Of a DNA stretch of 64,000 nt, positions 45,501-50,847 are shown one piece after another. The notes beneath the pieces were generated by a model. The model searched no databases and was not told the origin of the DNA. It saw only the letters and a program-made list of their open reading frames with translations. The stretch is from Atriophallophorus winterbourni (Eukaryota; Platyhelminthes; Trematoda; Plagiorchiida; Microphallidae): the NCBI GenBank assembly GCA_013407085.1, contig JACCGJ010002760.1:1-64000 (forward strand), given 5' to 3'. The translations under genes and the position numbers were made by a program. Every line of letters begins with the position of its first letter. Within the stretch, counting starts at the first letter, position 1.

Positions 45501-48500
45501 AACGTTTCAATAAAAACAGATGCTATTTTCTGTTTCAATTGATGTACACTTTTCTGTGTTTCCAATTATACAGATTTTGCTCCGCCAGCCGGAAATATTT
45601 CAAATAAACACAGACAGTACTTAAGTGGGAGTATCGTGCAAGCAGAAAGTCTGTTAAATGTCATCTATTTTGGTGTTGCTGTTAAATGAATATTCAATAT
45701 GCCATAGATTTTAAAATAGAGTGCCCATGTCAATAGAATTGTATTACAATAACACTTGCTGCATCATCTTTGATATTTTTCTGAAATTTAGTGCTGTTAA
45801 AAAATGTCGTTCGCAGGAAATTTTATGGACGAAACACGATGTTGCGTTATCCTCTGCATATTCATAGTATATGTGAATGTGAGGCCAAGTAGAATCGTCG
45901 CAACTCAATATAATAGGACATACATTACGCTCATAAAACTCACATTGTGGGATTTCAGAATTTCCCATAGCTATGTCACATTATGTAAGCTTGCTCACAA
46001 TATCGAACCTAAATTCCGCGATTAGCTAGAAGCGCAGCAATGTCACGACCATGTATCAGAGTTAAATCACATAAATGGAACATATTTGATTCGATCAGTT
46101 GGGGCTTAGTTTAGTCCCTTCAGCTACTTATAAAAGTAGCGAGTAGACGAGAACTTCGATTCGCATTGGACCATCCGTCTACACAAATACTAGTTCGAAA
46201 CGCGAAGAGTCCAGCGAGTACGCATAGCTGATGAGAGGCAAAAACCTCAAAACCGGTCCTATGCTCCCAGTGAGATTCTAGCGTTTCGGAATGGTATTCT
46301 ACTTCGAACTATTCTGGGGTTGTGATAACCCTCGCGGCAATACGCCGTTCGATCAGTTGAAGCTTAGTTTAGTCCCTTCAGCCACTTATAAAGTAGCGAG
46401 TAGACGAGAACTTCCGTTCGCATTGCGCCATCCGTCTACACAAATACTAGTCCGAAACGCGAAGAGTCCAGCGGATACGCATAGCTGATGAGAGGCAAAA
46501 ACCTCGAAACCGGTCCTGTGCTTCCGGTGAGATTCTAGCGTTTCGGAATGGTATTCTACTCTGATCTATCCTGGGGTTGTAATCACCCTCGCGGCAATGC
46601 GCCGTTCGATCAGTTGGGGCTTAGTTTAGTCCCTTCAGCTACTTATAAAAGTAGCGAGTAGACGAGAACTTCGATTCGCATTGGACCATCCGTCTACACA
46701 AATACTAGTTCGAAACGCGAAGAGTCCAGCGAGTACGCATAGCTGATGAGAGGCAAAAACCTCAAAACCGGTCCTATGCTCCCAGTGAGATTCTAGCGTT
46801 TCGGAATGGTATTCTACTTCGAACTATTCTGGGGTTGTGATAACCCTCGCGGCAATACGCCGTTCGATCAGTTGAAGCTTAGTTTAGTCCCTTCAGCCAC
46901 TTATAAAGTAGCGAGTAGACGAGAACTTCCGTTCGCATTGCGCCATCCGTCTACACAAATACTAGTCCGAAACGCGAAGAGTCCAGCGGATACGCATAGC
47001 TGATGAGAGGCAAAAACCTCGAAACCGGTCCTGTGCTTCCGGTGAGATTCTAGCGTTTCGGAATGGTATTCTACTCTGATCTATCCTGGGGTTGTAATCA
47101 CCCTCGCGGCAATGCGCCGTTGGATCAGTTGGGGCTTAGTTTAGTCCCTTCAGCTACTTATAAAAGTAGCGAGTAGACGAGAATTTCGATTCGCATTGCA
47201 CCATCCGTCTACACAAATACTAGTTCGAAACGCGGAGAGTCCAGCCTATACGCATAGCTGATGAGAGGCAAAAACCTCGAAACCGGTCCTGTGCTTCCGG
47301 AATGGTATTCTACTTCGAACATATTTGCTGTCCGTTTTATATTAGTTCCTAACTTTCGAGTTTGGGTTTGTGCACGGTGATTGCCGGTGATCAACTTGCA
47401 CTAAGATTTCAATATATATATACGGAGGAAGATAATTATGCGATAACGGAAACCAACTTTCGTGAAGATCAACCATTAGAGGTAACTTGAAGCGCTCGAT
47501 CAAGTTATTAGAAGAGATTTGTGCAAACACAACACGGATAATCAAAACGCTGACCAACCGCCATATATACTAACAGTCATACAAACATTTCACGATTTGT
47601 TAGTGGACGACGCGCTAGCGACTTCCTCTAGACGCTTTCGAATCAACTGTCTCCAAACCCAGGTTCAACAAATTTACTCCAAATTTAAATGAATATTTTT
47701 TGATAAATATTGAAACAGTTTCCCGTTAAAAATTATCATCTTTTTTGCTATTGCTTTCAATGTTATGTATCGTGTTTCCCAACTTCCAGTAGGTCTGTAA
47801 AGAAATCCATCAGTAATACAAATGTAATATTCACATATATTTGAAATCGCTCTCTCAGTAGCTAATATTTACGTATCACTCGGGTCTTTTCAATCGACCA
47901 TACCGAAAGGTGTATACTTCATGCACTGTAATATTATTCCCGCAGCGACGTGTATACTTGTTGCATTATAATAACGGTAATATATAAAAGAATTCGTCCT
48001 TACGGAGTTAAAATCATGTAGTAATATCTGGAAACTTATGTTTAAGCGGTATAAATGCTTTTGTAAATTTCTTTGAGAGCTCGTTTCAATGGTTATGCTA
48101 TTTAGAAAGTTCACACCGGTTTAGAGCGACGCACTATCTTTAAATAGAGAACAGCCGTGCGAATCTCATTTTTCCAAAACCAGTGATTTGCCTCAATCAT
48201 CTGTTTTCTCGAACTCTCAAATTGAAATGAGGCACGATTCCAATGATTATACTTTAGAGTTTAACTAAGTTTTGATAGTAATGCATCTGATCATGATAAT
48301 AAAATCAACTCATCAAAATATTTTTTACTCTTTTGCAATATCTCCTGTGTACGAAAACGTGCACTCCATTGTTCCAGTATATTCAAACGAATAAACTATT
48401 GGTGGATTGTAGAACGTTATTTCATAATTCTCTGTGAATTTAAAGAAACAAAATATTTACTCATTTATTCAGCTAAACCTTTTGATTTTTCGCTATTTGA

Positions 48501-49915
48501 AAATCTCATATATTTTATAAAATATCGCATCGCAGTAAATATAGTATGAAATATCATCAGACGTAAACACAATAGCGACGATATCGATTGGAATAAAATG
48601 TTATAACGAAAAGCTATTTTCGATAAAACAATGTAACGACGCAAGTGGGAAAAATTACTCTCGTTATCGACACGTTCTAAAACGAAAGAGGTGTACTTTT
48701 ATAAATTCTCAGAAGGAGCTTTAGTTTCGAGGAGAATTCATACAGCGGATAACACGGATGGTTCAATATTGTATCAATGATTCAATTGGGTGATATACAA
48801 TGGGTGTATTGAGATAATTTCGGGCATTTTTTCATAAAACAGAGCTTTCCCTTTAAATTCACATGATGAAGTGGTCAACCAACAATATTTCTCAAAAACG
48901 ATAAAAGAGAAAAATCGCATCAAGATGAATGCCATCACTATAGAGACAAAATTAATAGAAAAACTGCATACAAATTTTAGCATGTGGAAGTCATGAGATG
49001 ATTCGATCTCGTAAAATCTGTGACTCAAGCTAATATAATTAGTGCCTGCTCAGTAGTGTTACATGAAGTTCAACACGCAGTTTAGTAAGCATGAGTTAAA
49101 CACATTTTTCAGGTTTTGTAGACATGCATTGCTCATTTGCTTTGCTTGTAATTTCATGTTAATCAGCGACAGCTGATTCCTAAAGTTCTTTCCGGGTTCG
49201 TCACACTAAATATCTATTACCTATTTGCAAGAGTGTAATGATTATGGTTACAATTTTTCCTTGACTTTCCCGGTTTGCGTTGGAGATCAGAGAACTTATA
49301 AGTTTGCAAATTCGTTGCATTTGATATATATATATATATATAACTAGAAAAGAATATGAAAGATAATTAAAAATTCAATTTTCATAAGACCGCAGTCATA
49401 TTTGCTGTGCTTCAGTGTAAGGGATTGTCGAGCAGTAAAGACATCAAGTTACGAAATGACCGATCTAGGATCCATGCATGTATTTTACAAACAATACAAA
49501 CGTGTACTATTTACATTTAGCTGTCTTGAAATTAACCACGATTACACACTTCATCTGGAACATGCATAGCGTGGGCTAAGTGAAAAATGGCTAACAATAT
49601 TGACTCAAAAGTTAGCTGATAGAAATTGACACCATGATAGGGAATATAATCGTGTTACCTAAGAAGCATGAAGCTCTGTACACGTACACCCTGAATCAAC
49701 CGACATAATGAGGAAAGAAAATGTTCTTTCAAAATAATACTAATCAGTATTTTATATTCATACAATCAACATATTTAATTGCTTCGCTGATAATTTTCTT
49801 ATTTGCCGGTCAAAACAATTTACTTACCATTATTCCCACTAGTTTGACCATAAACGCCGACCTGAAGGATTATTAAAAACCGGATGGCGAAGTTCATGCT
49901 GCAAAGTTTCTTCAT
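30260..49915 (-). CDS. Multi-Ig-domain transmembrane receptor (whole gene)
   Basis: This is a host gene reconstructed from splice sites on the minus strand: exons 49915-49828, 48431-48329, 47794-47678 (tentative), [one not found], 45153-44985, 44754-44546, 44351-44145, 43343-43045, 42090-42019, 40421-40320, 40232-40091, 38234-38059, 37013-36747, 36140-35887, 34541-34402, 32068-31853 and 30525-30260. The thirteen exons from 45,153 onward join in matching phase at all twelve introns. The product is about 940 residues: signal peptide, about nine Ig-like domains (recurrent L.C, W and D.G.Y.C patterns), one transmembrane helix and a 35-residue basic cytoplasmic tail without obvious signalling motifs. 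It is a surface or adhesion receptor by architecture; I cannot assign a named family. Several domains lack the canonical Cys or Trp. Introns host transposons and ribozyme repeats, mostly antisense to the gene. Confidence 0.8.
30611..30650 (+). ncRNA. Hammerhead-like relic in last intron
   Basis: ACCGC-CTGATGA-(imperfect stem II)-GAAACCGG-AT-GTGGT. Stem I pairs ACCGC 30,611-30,615 with GTGGT 30,646-30,650 (one G.U). The core CUGAUGA and GAAA are intact, but stem II (30,623-30,635) is weak and the expected cleavage triplet GUC is GAU. It resembles the fold-back hammerhead at 40,964 and is probably a decayed, inactive relative. Confidence 0.45.
31388..31562 (-). other. Open frame with splice-like ends, uncertain
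   Basis: Minus-strand reading MGHFSSPYSNSASALNILNT, then DVIWHSIKQYMEHLLKESTE and SCNYEVTK, bounded by CACTGCCAG and AAG/GTGAAA. The phases (2 in, 0 out) do not fit the Ig receptor, whose flanking exons already join perfectly. It may be a LINE linker remnant or chance. Confidence 0.25.
31853..32068 (-). CDS. Ig receptor: domain 9 exon
   Basis: Acceptor CAATCTTCAG, donor GTGCGT, phase 1 at both ends (216 nt), the standard arrangement for a one-domain Ig exon. Strand B is GQLVVCLGP. Other cysteines are in NGKCSGLY and IPCNARCITLDDLKQ. No canonical Trp, so this membrane-proximal domain is atypical. Confidence 0.75.
32737..32944 (+). repeat. 208-bp direct repeat, left copy
   Basis: ATCTTAGAAGAGCCTTTGAT ... 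GATGTTTTCAGAAATT. It is the same length as 34,022-34,229 and differs at about 14 positions by hand alignment. It abuts the 5'-truncated CR1-like insertion exactly, as a target-site duplication would. Confidence 0.85.
32945..34021 (+). mobile_element. CR1-like LINE (subfamily A), 5' truncated
   Basis: It starts inside the RT at VDGALSSPVEITSGVPQGSV, then GPILFLVYANDM and the catalytic ILFADDIKVW box. One in-frame TGA at 33,125-33,127 interrupts it. The 241-codon frame 33170-33895 carries FNIQKCKMLNVGK, EKDLGVWISSNL, RPTMEYAVQAWSPWLQKDM, RRLRGDLILLFNILH, RVCFLWNSLP and ends LAPEYT. The 3' tail is TTGAATTAC repeated. The insertion lies in an intron of the Ig receptor, antisense to it. It cannot move itself, lacking the endonuclease. 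Confidence 0.9.
34022..34229 (+). repeat. 208-bp direct repeat, right copy
   Basis: This is the partner of 32,737-32,944, directly following the LINE tail. The differences cluster in the middle (about 34,100-34,170), while both ends are almost identical. Confidence 0.85.
34402..34541 (-). CDS. Ig receptor: domain 8, second half
   Basis: Acceptor CACCTTCGAAG, donor GTGCGTC; enters at phase 2, leaves at phase 1 (140 nt). Reads MTVVRDFYAMTFTNV, then the strand F hallmark VEDYECKNSD and strand G GLPLQIIKIK. Confidence 0.8.
34985..35334 (-). pseudogene. Possible decayed Ig exon within an intron
   Basis: Minus-strand text reads VMEIDTKGISIYGDGFTFIN RSISKDY, stops, and after a one-base shift continues KVLIAELKEMIIVTVNLGQ STVVFATSIK, then a TGA and further open frame to FCEIRG with a GTAGTA donor. 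The pattern imitates strands E-F-G and A-B of an Ig pair. The neighbouring true exons join in phase without it, so it would be a relic exon. Confidence 0.3.
35692..35810 (+). repeat. Relic of the fold-back element
   Basis: TGGACATACAAGCG, TTCCACTGTTTCATGTGCAT and CCCTACATGATGAGTAGG match the right arm at 40,893-41,005. The hammerhead core is degraded (ATGATGA for CTGATGA, stem II lost). Confidence 0.65.
35887..36140 (-). CDS. Ig receptor: end of domain 7, start of domain 8
   Basis: Acceptor TTTAAATAG, donor GTAAAA; phase 0 in, phase 2 out (254 nt). It begins AATKSLENVYTCLAENDQG (strand F Cys of domain 7), then SPGPQVAFSPPNGRW and GSYEIHCVKESG (strand B Cys of domain 8). The Trp expected 12-15 residues later is absent. 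Confidence 0.85.
36260..36485 (+). pseudogene. RTE-like LINE 3' terminus
   Basis: Reads HSTAERRSRCKISTDADIPS, then a broken finger (GLFSHSEAA), then AATGTACATCCATGTTCGAC. This is the C-terminal finger and 3' end of the RTE-like family in an intron of the Ig receptor, antisense. Confidence 0.65.
36747..37013 (-). CDS. Ig receptor: end of domain 6, start of domain 7
   Basis: Acceptor CTTCTCACAG, donor GTAAAT; phase 0 at both ends (267 nt, 89 codons). It reads ILELRNIFENKPFVIQCRLS (strand F of domain 6). Domain 7 then begins with STVFALQSQRVELPCGIQGD and the core Trp in PTYLWQPDTD, ending GEHYVIQ. Confidence 0.9.
38059..38234 (-). CDS. Ig receptor: domain 6, first half
   Basis: Acceptor ACAATAAAG, donor GTTTGC; phase 1 in, phase 0 out (176 nt). 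It reads KPEFLTKPQSLKFAIGQSLQ, then LSCDYSKS and IEWLKDGIPI: strands A, B (Cys) and C (Trp) of a textbook Ig domain, ending IMSNGE. The match to LELRNIF in the next exon is seamless. Confidence 0.9.
39480..39880 (+). pseudogene. CR1-like LINE C-terminal fragment
   Basis: Frame 39488-39733 reads YCVRVCFLWNSLPETLVISP and SIETFIQNLDTYLLHNDL, the CR1-like C-terminus, in a subfamily unlike A, B or C. It is followed by a 3' untranslated part ending near GGAATCTTTGAAG (39,870). It sits in an intron of the Ig receptor. Confidence 0.65.
39980..40050. repeat. TA/GATA microsatellite
   Basis: Runs of TATATATATA with interspersed GATATAT and AGATAT units. Confidence 0.9.
40091..40232 (-). CDS. Ig receptor: domain 5, second half
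   Basis: Acceptor GGGTTTACAG, donor GTAAGA; phase 0 in, 1 out (142 nt). It reads LQSTGLSVRQYRREIFVSQA, then the F-strand hallmark DGLYRCEYSRFP and VEFTINVE. The final base plus the next exon gives Ser, joining FTINVE to SKPEF. Confidence 0.9.
40320..40421 (-). CDS. Ig receptor: domain 5, first half
   Basis: Acceptor CGTCAACAG, donor GTAAGA; phase 0 at both ends (34 codons), separated by a short 87-nt intron from the next exon. It reads RGSKEYLKILRDHKLTCQIS (strand B Cys) and DERLTRVSLN. The Trp of strand C is missing. Confidence 0.75.
40525..40616 (+). repeat. Partial copy of the fold-back element
   Basis: AACAAGAAACGCTTGTATGC, CTGTTGAATAAGGCTGGTAC and GTGTCCAAACACATGTTTAA match 40,760-40,850. 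It is a direct partial duplicate immediately to the left of the full element. Confidence 0.8.
40672..40709 (-). ncRNA. Hammerhead copy, probably inactive
   Basis: Minus-strand reading CTAC-CTGATTA-GTGC-AAACA-GCAC-GAAACTGGTC-GTGG. Same layout as the plus-strand copy, but the invariant CUGAUGA is CUGAUUA (position G8 is U, the residue supplying the catalytic hydroxyl), so self-cleavage should be abolished. Confidence 0.65.
40964..41001 (+). ncRNA. Hammerhead ribozyme, type I, intact core
   Basis: Stem I CTAC (40,964-40,967) pairs with GTGG (40,998-41,001, one G.U). Core CTGATGA 40,968-40,974. Stem II GTGC/GCAC (40,975-40,978 with 40,984-40,987, loop TAACA). GAAA 40,988-40,991. Minimal stem III ACCGGT, and cleavage triplet GTC with the cut predicted after 40,997. 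All invariant core bases are present. A tiny stem III is typical of schistosome and Penelope-associated hammerheads, which act best as dimers. Confidence 0.85.
42019..42090 (-). CDS. Ig receptor: domain 4, second half
   Basis: Acceptor GACATCATCAG, donor GTTAAA; phase 0 at both ends (24 codons). It reads NAAMLYKTTILSVCLTND (strand F Cys) and VALDIQ. The donor is weak, but the flanking exons join in sense and domain register only through this piece. Confidence 0.65.
43045..43343 (-). CDS. Ig receptor: end of domain 3, start of domain 4
   Basis: Acceptor TACTCTAAG, donor GTGAGT; phase 1 in, 0 out (299 nt). It reads KLVVINNRAAPNGNWNFKCE (strand F Cys of domain 3), GNIHTISVITEEAQVQLWG, then NEPFSIFCPAIFALDEQPSW (strand B Cys and strand C Trp of domain 4), ending RRDILE. 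Confidence 0.9.
44145..44351 (-). CDS. Ig receptor: domain 3, first half
   Basis: Acceptor TTTTTTTCTTTGAG (strong pyrimidine tract), donor GTAAAT; phase 1 at both ends (207 nt). It reads MLFIISAVFFRVALSPVVTK, AYVSLGCLMESD (strand B Cys), DIQWKINGKII (strand C Trp) and YYYAVSPNG. The hydrophobic MLFIISAVFF looks like a signal peptide, but the in-phase acceptor and upstream Ig exons argue that it is internal. Confidence 0.9.
44546..44754 (-). CDS. Ig receptor: domain 2, second half
   Basis: Acceptor TTTCTGGTTACAG, donor GTGAGT; phase 2 in, 1 out (209 nt). It reads GLEVWWTLKDMPRTRSG (strand C Trp), RYTYSISVDSTTDAGEYVC (classical D.G.Y.C of strand F) and PFGTAVSNPTILKHI. Confidence 0.9.
44985..45153 (-). 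CDS. Ig receptor: end of domain 1, start of domain 2
   Basis: Acceptor TTTAATAAAAG, donor GTAAAT; phase 1 in, 2 out (169 nt). It reads PFALVKLIPNFRVQINRYFT, IKWHFSFPTSRTANFEIS and QDNMLLSHG. The strand B cysteine of domain 2 is replaced. The donor phase matches the next exon exactly, but the predecessor is not identified, so the 5' join is open. Confidence 0.7.
46078..46088. repeat. Putative target duplication, left of ribozyme array
   Basis: GAACATATTTG, repeated at 47,317-47,327. The array fills exactly the space between. GAAC also occurs inside the array unit at the right end, so up to 4 of the 11 bases may be microhomology. Confidence 0.65.
46222..46264 (+). ncRNA. Hammerhead 1 (A unit), core mutated
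   Basis: Stem I GCATAG/CTATGC perfectly paired (46,222-46,227 with 46,259-46,264). CTGATGA 46,228-46,234. Stem II GAGG/CCTC with loop CAAAAA. Minimal stem III ACCGGT, predicted cut after 46,258. The invariant G12 of GAAA is A (46,249), which should abolish cleavage. Confidence 0.85.
46479..46521 (+). ncRNA. Hammerhead 2 (B unit), intact core
   Basis: Stem I GCATAG/CTGTGC (one G.U), extended by CGGA/TCCG (46,472-46,475 with 46,523-46,526) beyond an internal loop and by a 9-bp helix CCGAAACGC/GCGTTTCGG (46,452-46,460 with 46,538-46,546). CTGATGA 46,485-46,491; stem II GAGG/CCTC; GAAA 46,506-46,509; ACCGGT; GTC. Cut predicted after 46,515. The internal loop near stem II is where tertiary contacts normally form. 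Confidence 0.92.
46737..46779 (+). ncRNA. Hammerhead 3 (A unit), core mutated
   Basis: Identical to hammerhead 1, 515 bp downstream, including the G12-to-A change. Predicted cut position after 46,773 if it were active. Confidence 0.85.
46994..47036 (+). ncRNA. Hammerhead 4 (B unit), intact core
   Basis: Identical to hammerhead 2, 515 bp downstream. Predicted cut after 47,030. Confidence 0.92.
47252..47294 (+). ncRNA. Hammerhead 5 (last unit), intact core
   Basis: Core and stems II and III as in the B units; stem I GCATAG/CTGTGC. The distal stem I sequence differs (CCAGCCTATAC), so the CGGA/TCCG extension is lost, and the 3' strand of the 9-bp outer helix is deleted. Predicted cut after 47,288, perhaps less efficient. 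Confidence 0.85.
47317..47327. repeat. Putative target duplication, right of ribozyme array
   Basis: GAACATATTTG, partner of 46,078-46,088. Confidence 0.65.
47678..47794 (-). CDS. Ig receptor: tentative domain 1 middle exon
   Basis: Acceptor GGATTTCTTTACAG (strong), donor GTAAAT; phase 2 in, 2 out (117 nt). It reads PTGSWETRYITLKAIAKKM, then IIFNGKLFQYLS. The Trp falls 16 residues after the Cys of the preceding exon, as expected for strand C. The outgoing phase does not match exon 45,153-44,985, so an intervening exon (phase 2 to 1) or another donor is needed. Confidence 0.4.
48329..48431 (-). CDS. Ig receptor: domain 1, first half
   Basis: Acceptor TTTAAATTCACAG, donor GTAAAA; phase 1 in, 2 out (103 nt). 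It reads NYEITFYNPPIVYSFEYTGT, then MECTFSYTGDIAK: strands A and B with the first cysteine. With the signal-peptide exon it gives SGNN-E-NYEITF. Confidence 0.75.
49324..49342. repeat. (TA)n microsatellite
   Basis: About nine TA units. Confidence 0.95.
49828..49915 (-). CDS. Ig receptor: first exon, signal peptide
   Basis: ATG at 49,915-49,913; reads MKKLCSMNFAIRFLIILQVG, then VYGQTSGNN, donor GTAAGT in phase 1. A second Met at residue 7 would give a more compact signal peptide (MNFAIRFLIILQVGVYG), with cleavage likely after VYG or nearby. The phase fits the next exon. Confidence 0.8.
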
Positions 49916-49951
49916 CTATGTAACAGTAGAACGCGTATTAACGTTTATATA
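49916..49951 (-). promoter_or_regulatory. TATA-like box or trans-splice acceptor at Ig receptor start
   Basis: On the minus strand TATATAAA (49,951-49,944) lies about 30 nt before the start codon, which is immediately preceded by CTACTGTTACATAG. The CATAG/ATG join could be a spliced-leader acceptor, since flatworms trans-splice many mRNAs. Either reading gives a very short 5' leader. Confidence 0.35.
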
Positions 49952-50242
49952 CGAAACGTTTCACACACACACTGACAAATTTTTCTGAAGCAATGGTTGA
50001 CTTATTAGAGTGCAACATTCCATATTTCTGGCCCCTTTAGACTTACGTGTGGAGGAAATATTGCTGAAAATATTTTGATGCTCAGCAAAAAGTGATGGTA
50101 ACAACCAAATTTGGAATTCCACAATAAGCATTCAGTATCAATTGATGACCTTGAGAAAAAAACAACTCACAATGTGTGAAAAGTTGCGGATTATCAATGG
50201 CAATTTTCTTGGAAAGCGGTATTGAAATACGCAGCTTAGAAG

Positions 50243-50536
50243 TTGCACTACCTGAATTTGGAGGAATCTATTGTTGTAGAAGAAGAAATAAATGGTTTAT
50301 TTCGTAAATCAGATGAGCGGAGAGAAGACATTTATGCTCTGACTCTTGCGAGAATTACTACCTGTCTAAGTCATACACGAATAATTTCCATATTATTGTG
50401 GTCGTCACGTCCAGATCTATCGGATTATACCATTATTGCTAGACGGAAATATAACACGTTATTGTTTCCTATTCCGGATAAATTTTCTCAATCTCCACGC
50501 GAGCAACATTTAACAATGTTTAACGCATATAGTTGA
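50243..50536 (+). CDS. Orphan open frame, 97 codons
   Basis: It reads ESIVVEEEINGLFRKSDERR, TLARITTCLSH and IPDKFSQSPREQHLTMF. Composition is protein-like, but there is no recognised domain, no promoter or splice evidence and no repeat match. Possibly a fragment of an unknown transposon or chance. Confidence 0.2.
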   Translation: MHYLNLEESIVVEEEINGLFRKSDERREDIYALTLARITTCLSHTRIISILLWSSRPDLSDYTIIARRKYNTLLFPIPDKFSQSPREQHLTMFNAYS

Positions 50537-50847
50537 ATTAAATCACACTCGAACGTGCTGAACATTCTACATCCTTCGAGCTCTCTCTACTTTGTATCTT
50601 GACCGTGAAGCTCAGCATCTTGTATATCATTTGTGTCTAGCTTAGCGAATACGACCCTCACTTGTCCAAGTTCATCTTAGTTCATCAACATTACGTTGCA
50701 TGTATGAAACTGTCTCATCCAGTTAACTTGGAAATACAAACAAATGACCGCACATAAACACGAAACGATGACTCAGAAAATCTTACGGAAAAATTAAAAA
50801 AACGTTTTTCGAAAGGACCTTTCCAAAGACTCATCTTGTGACTTGTC

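Larger units (their letters stand above)
46089..47316 (+). repeat. Hammerhead-ribozyme tandem array (about 4.8 units)
   Basis: Five units of 257/258 bp begin near 46,093, 46,350, 46,608, 46,865 and 47,123 (each GATCAGTTG(G/A)(G/A)GCTTAG). Two unit types alternate A-B-A-B-A', giving a 515-bp higher-order period; the two A units are identical by eye, and the open frame at 46,291-46,488 recurs unchanged at 46,806-47,003. Every unit has a small perfect hairpin (GCTACTT/AAGTAGC in A) and a type I hammerhead. The last unit has a 19-bp internal deletion after the ribozyme. The array sits in an intron of the Ig receptor, on the opposite strand. It resembles schistosome Sm-alpha and animal retrozyme repeats in having one ribozyme per unit. 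Confidence 0.9.

Noticed and set aside
45744..46025. Overlapping plus and minus frames as the missing Ig exon
   Set aside because: Cysteine-containing text (ILSCDDSTWPH) looked Ig-like, but no acceptor/donor pair gives the required phase 2 to phase 1.
46093..46110. GTTCGATCAGTTGG in the array unit as a pol III box B or tRNA-derived promoter
   Set aside because: It matches GGTTCGANTCC only partly, no convincing box A lies at the usual distance, and no cloverleaf can be drawn.
46291..47003. The two identical 65-codon frames in the ribozyme array as a protein
   Set aside because: They arise because the 515-bp unit is repeated. They cover only part of the unit, start inside non-conserved sequence and have no domain.
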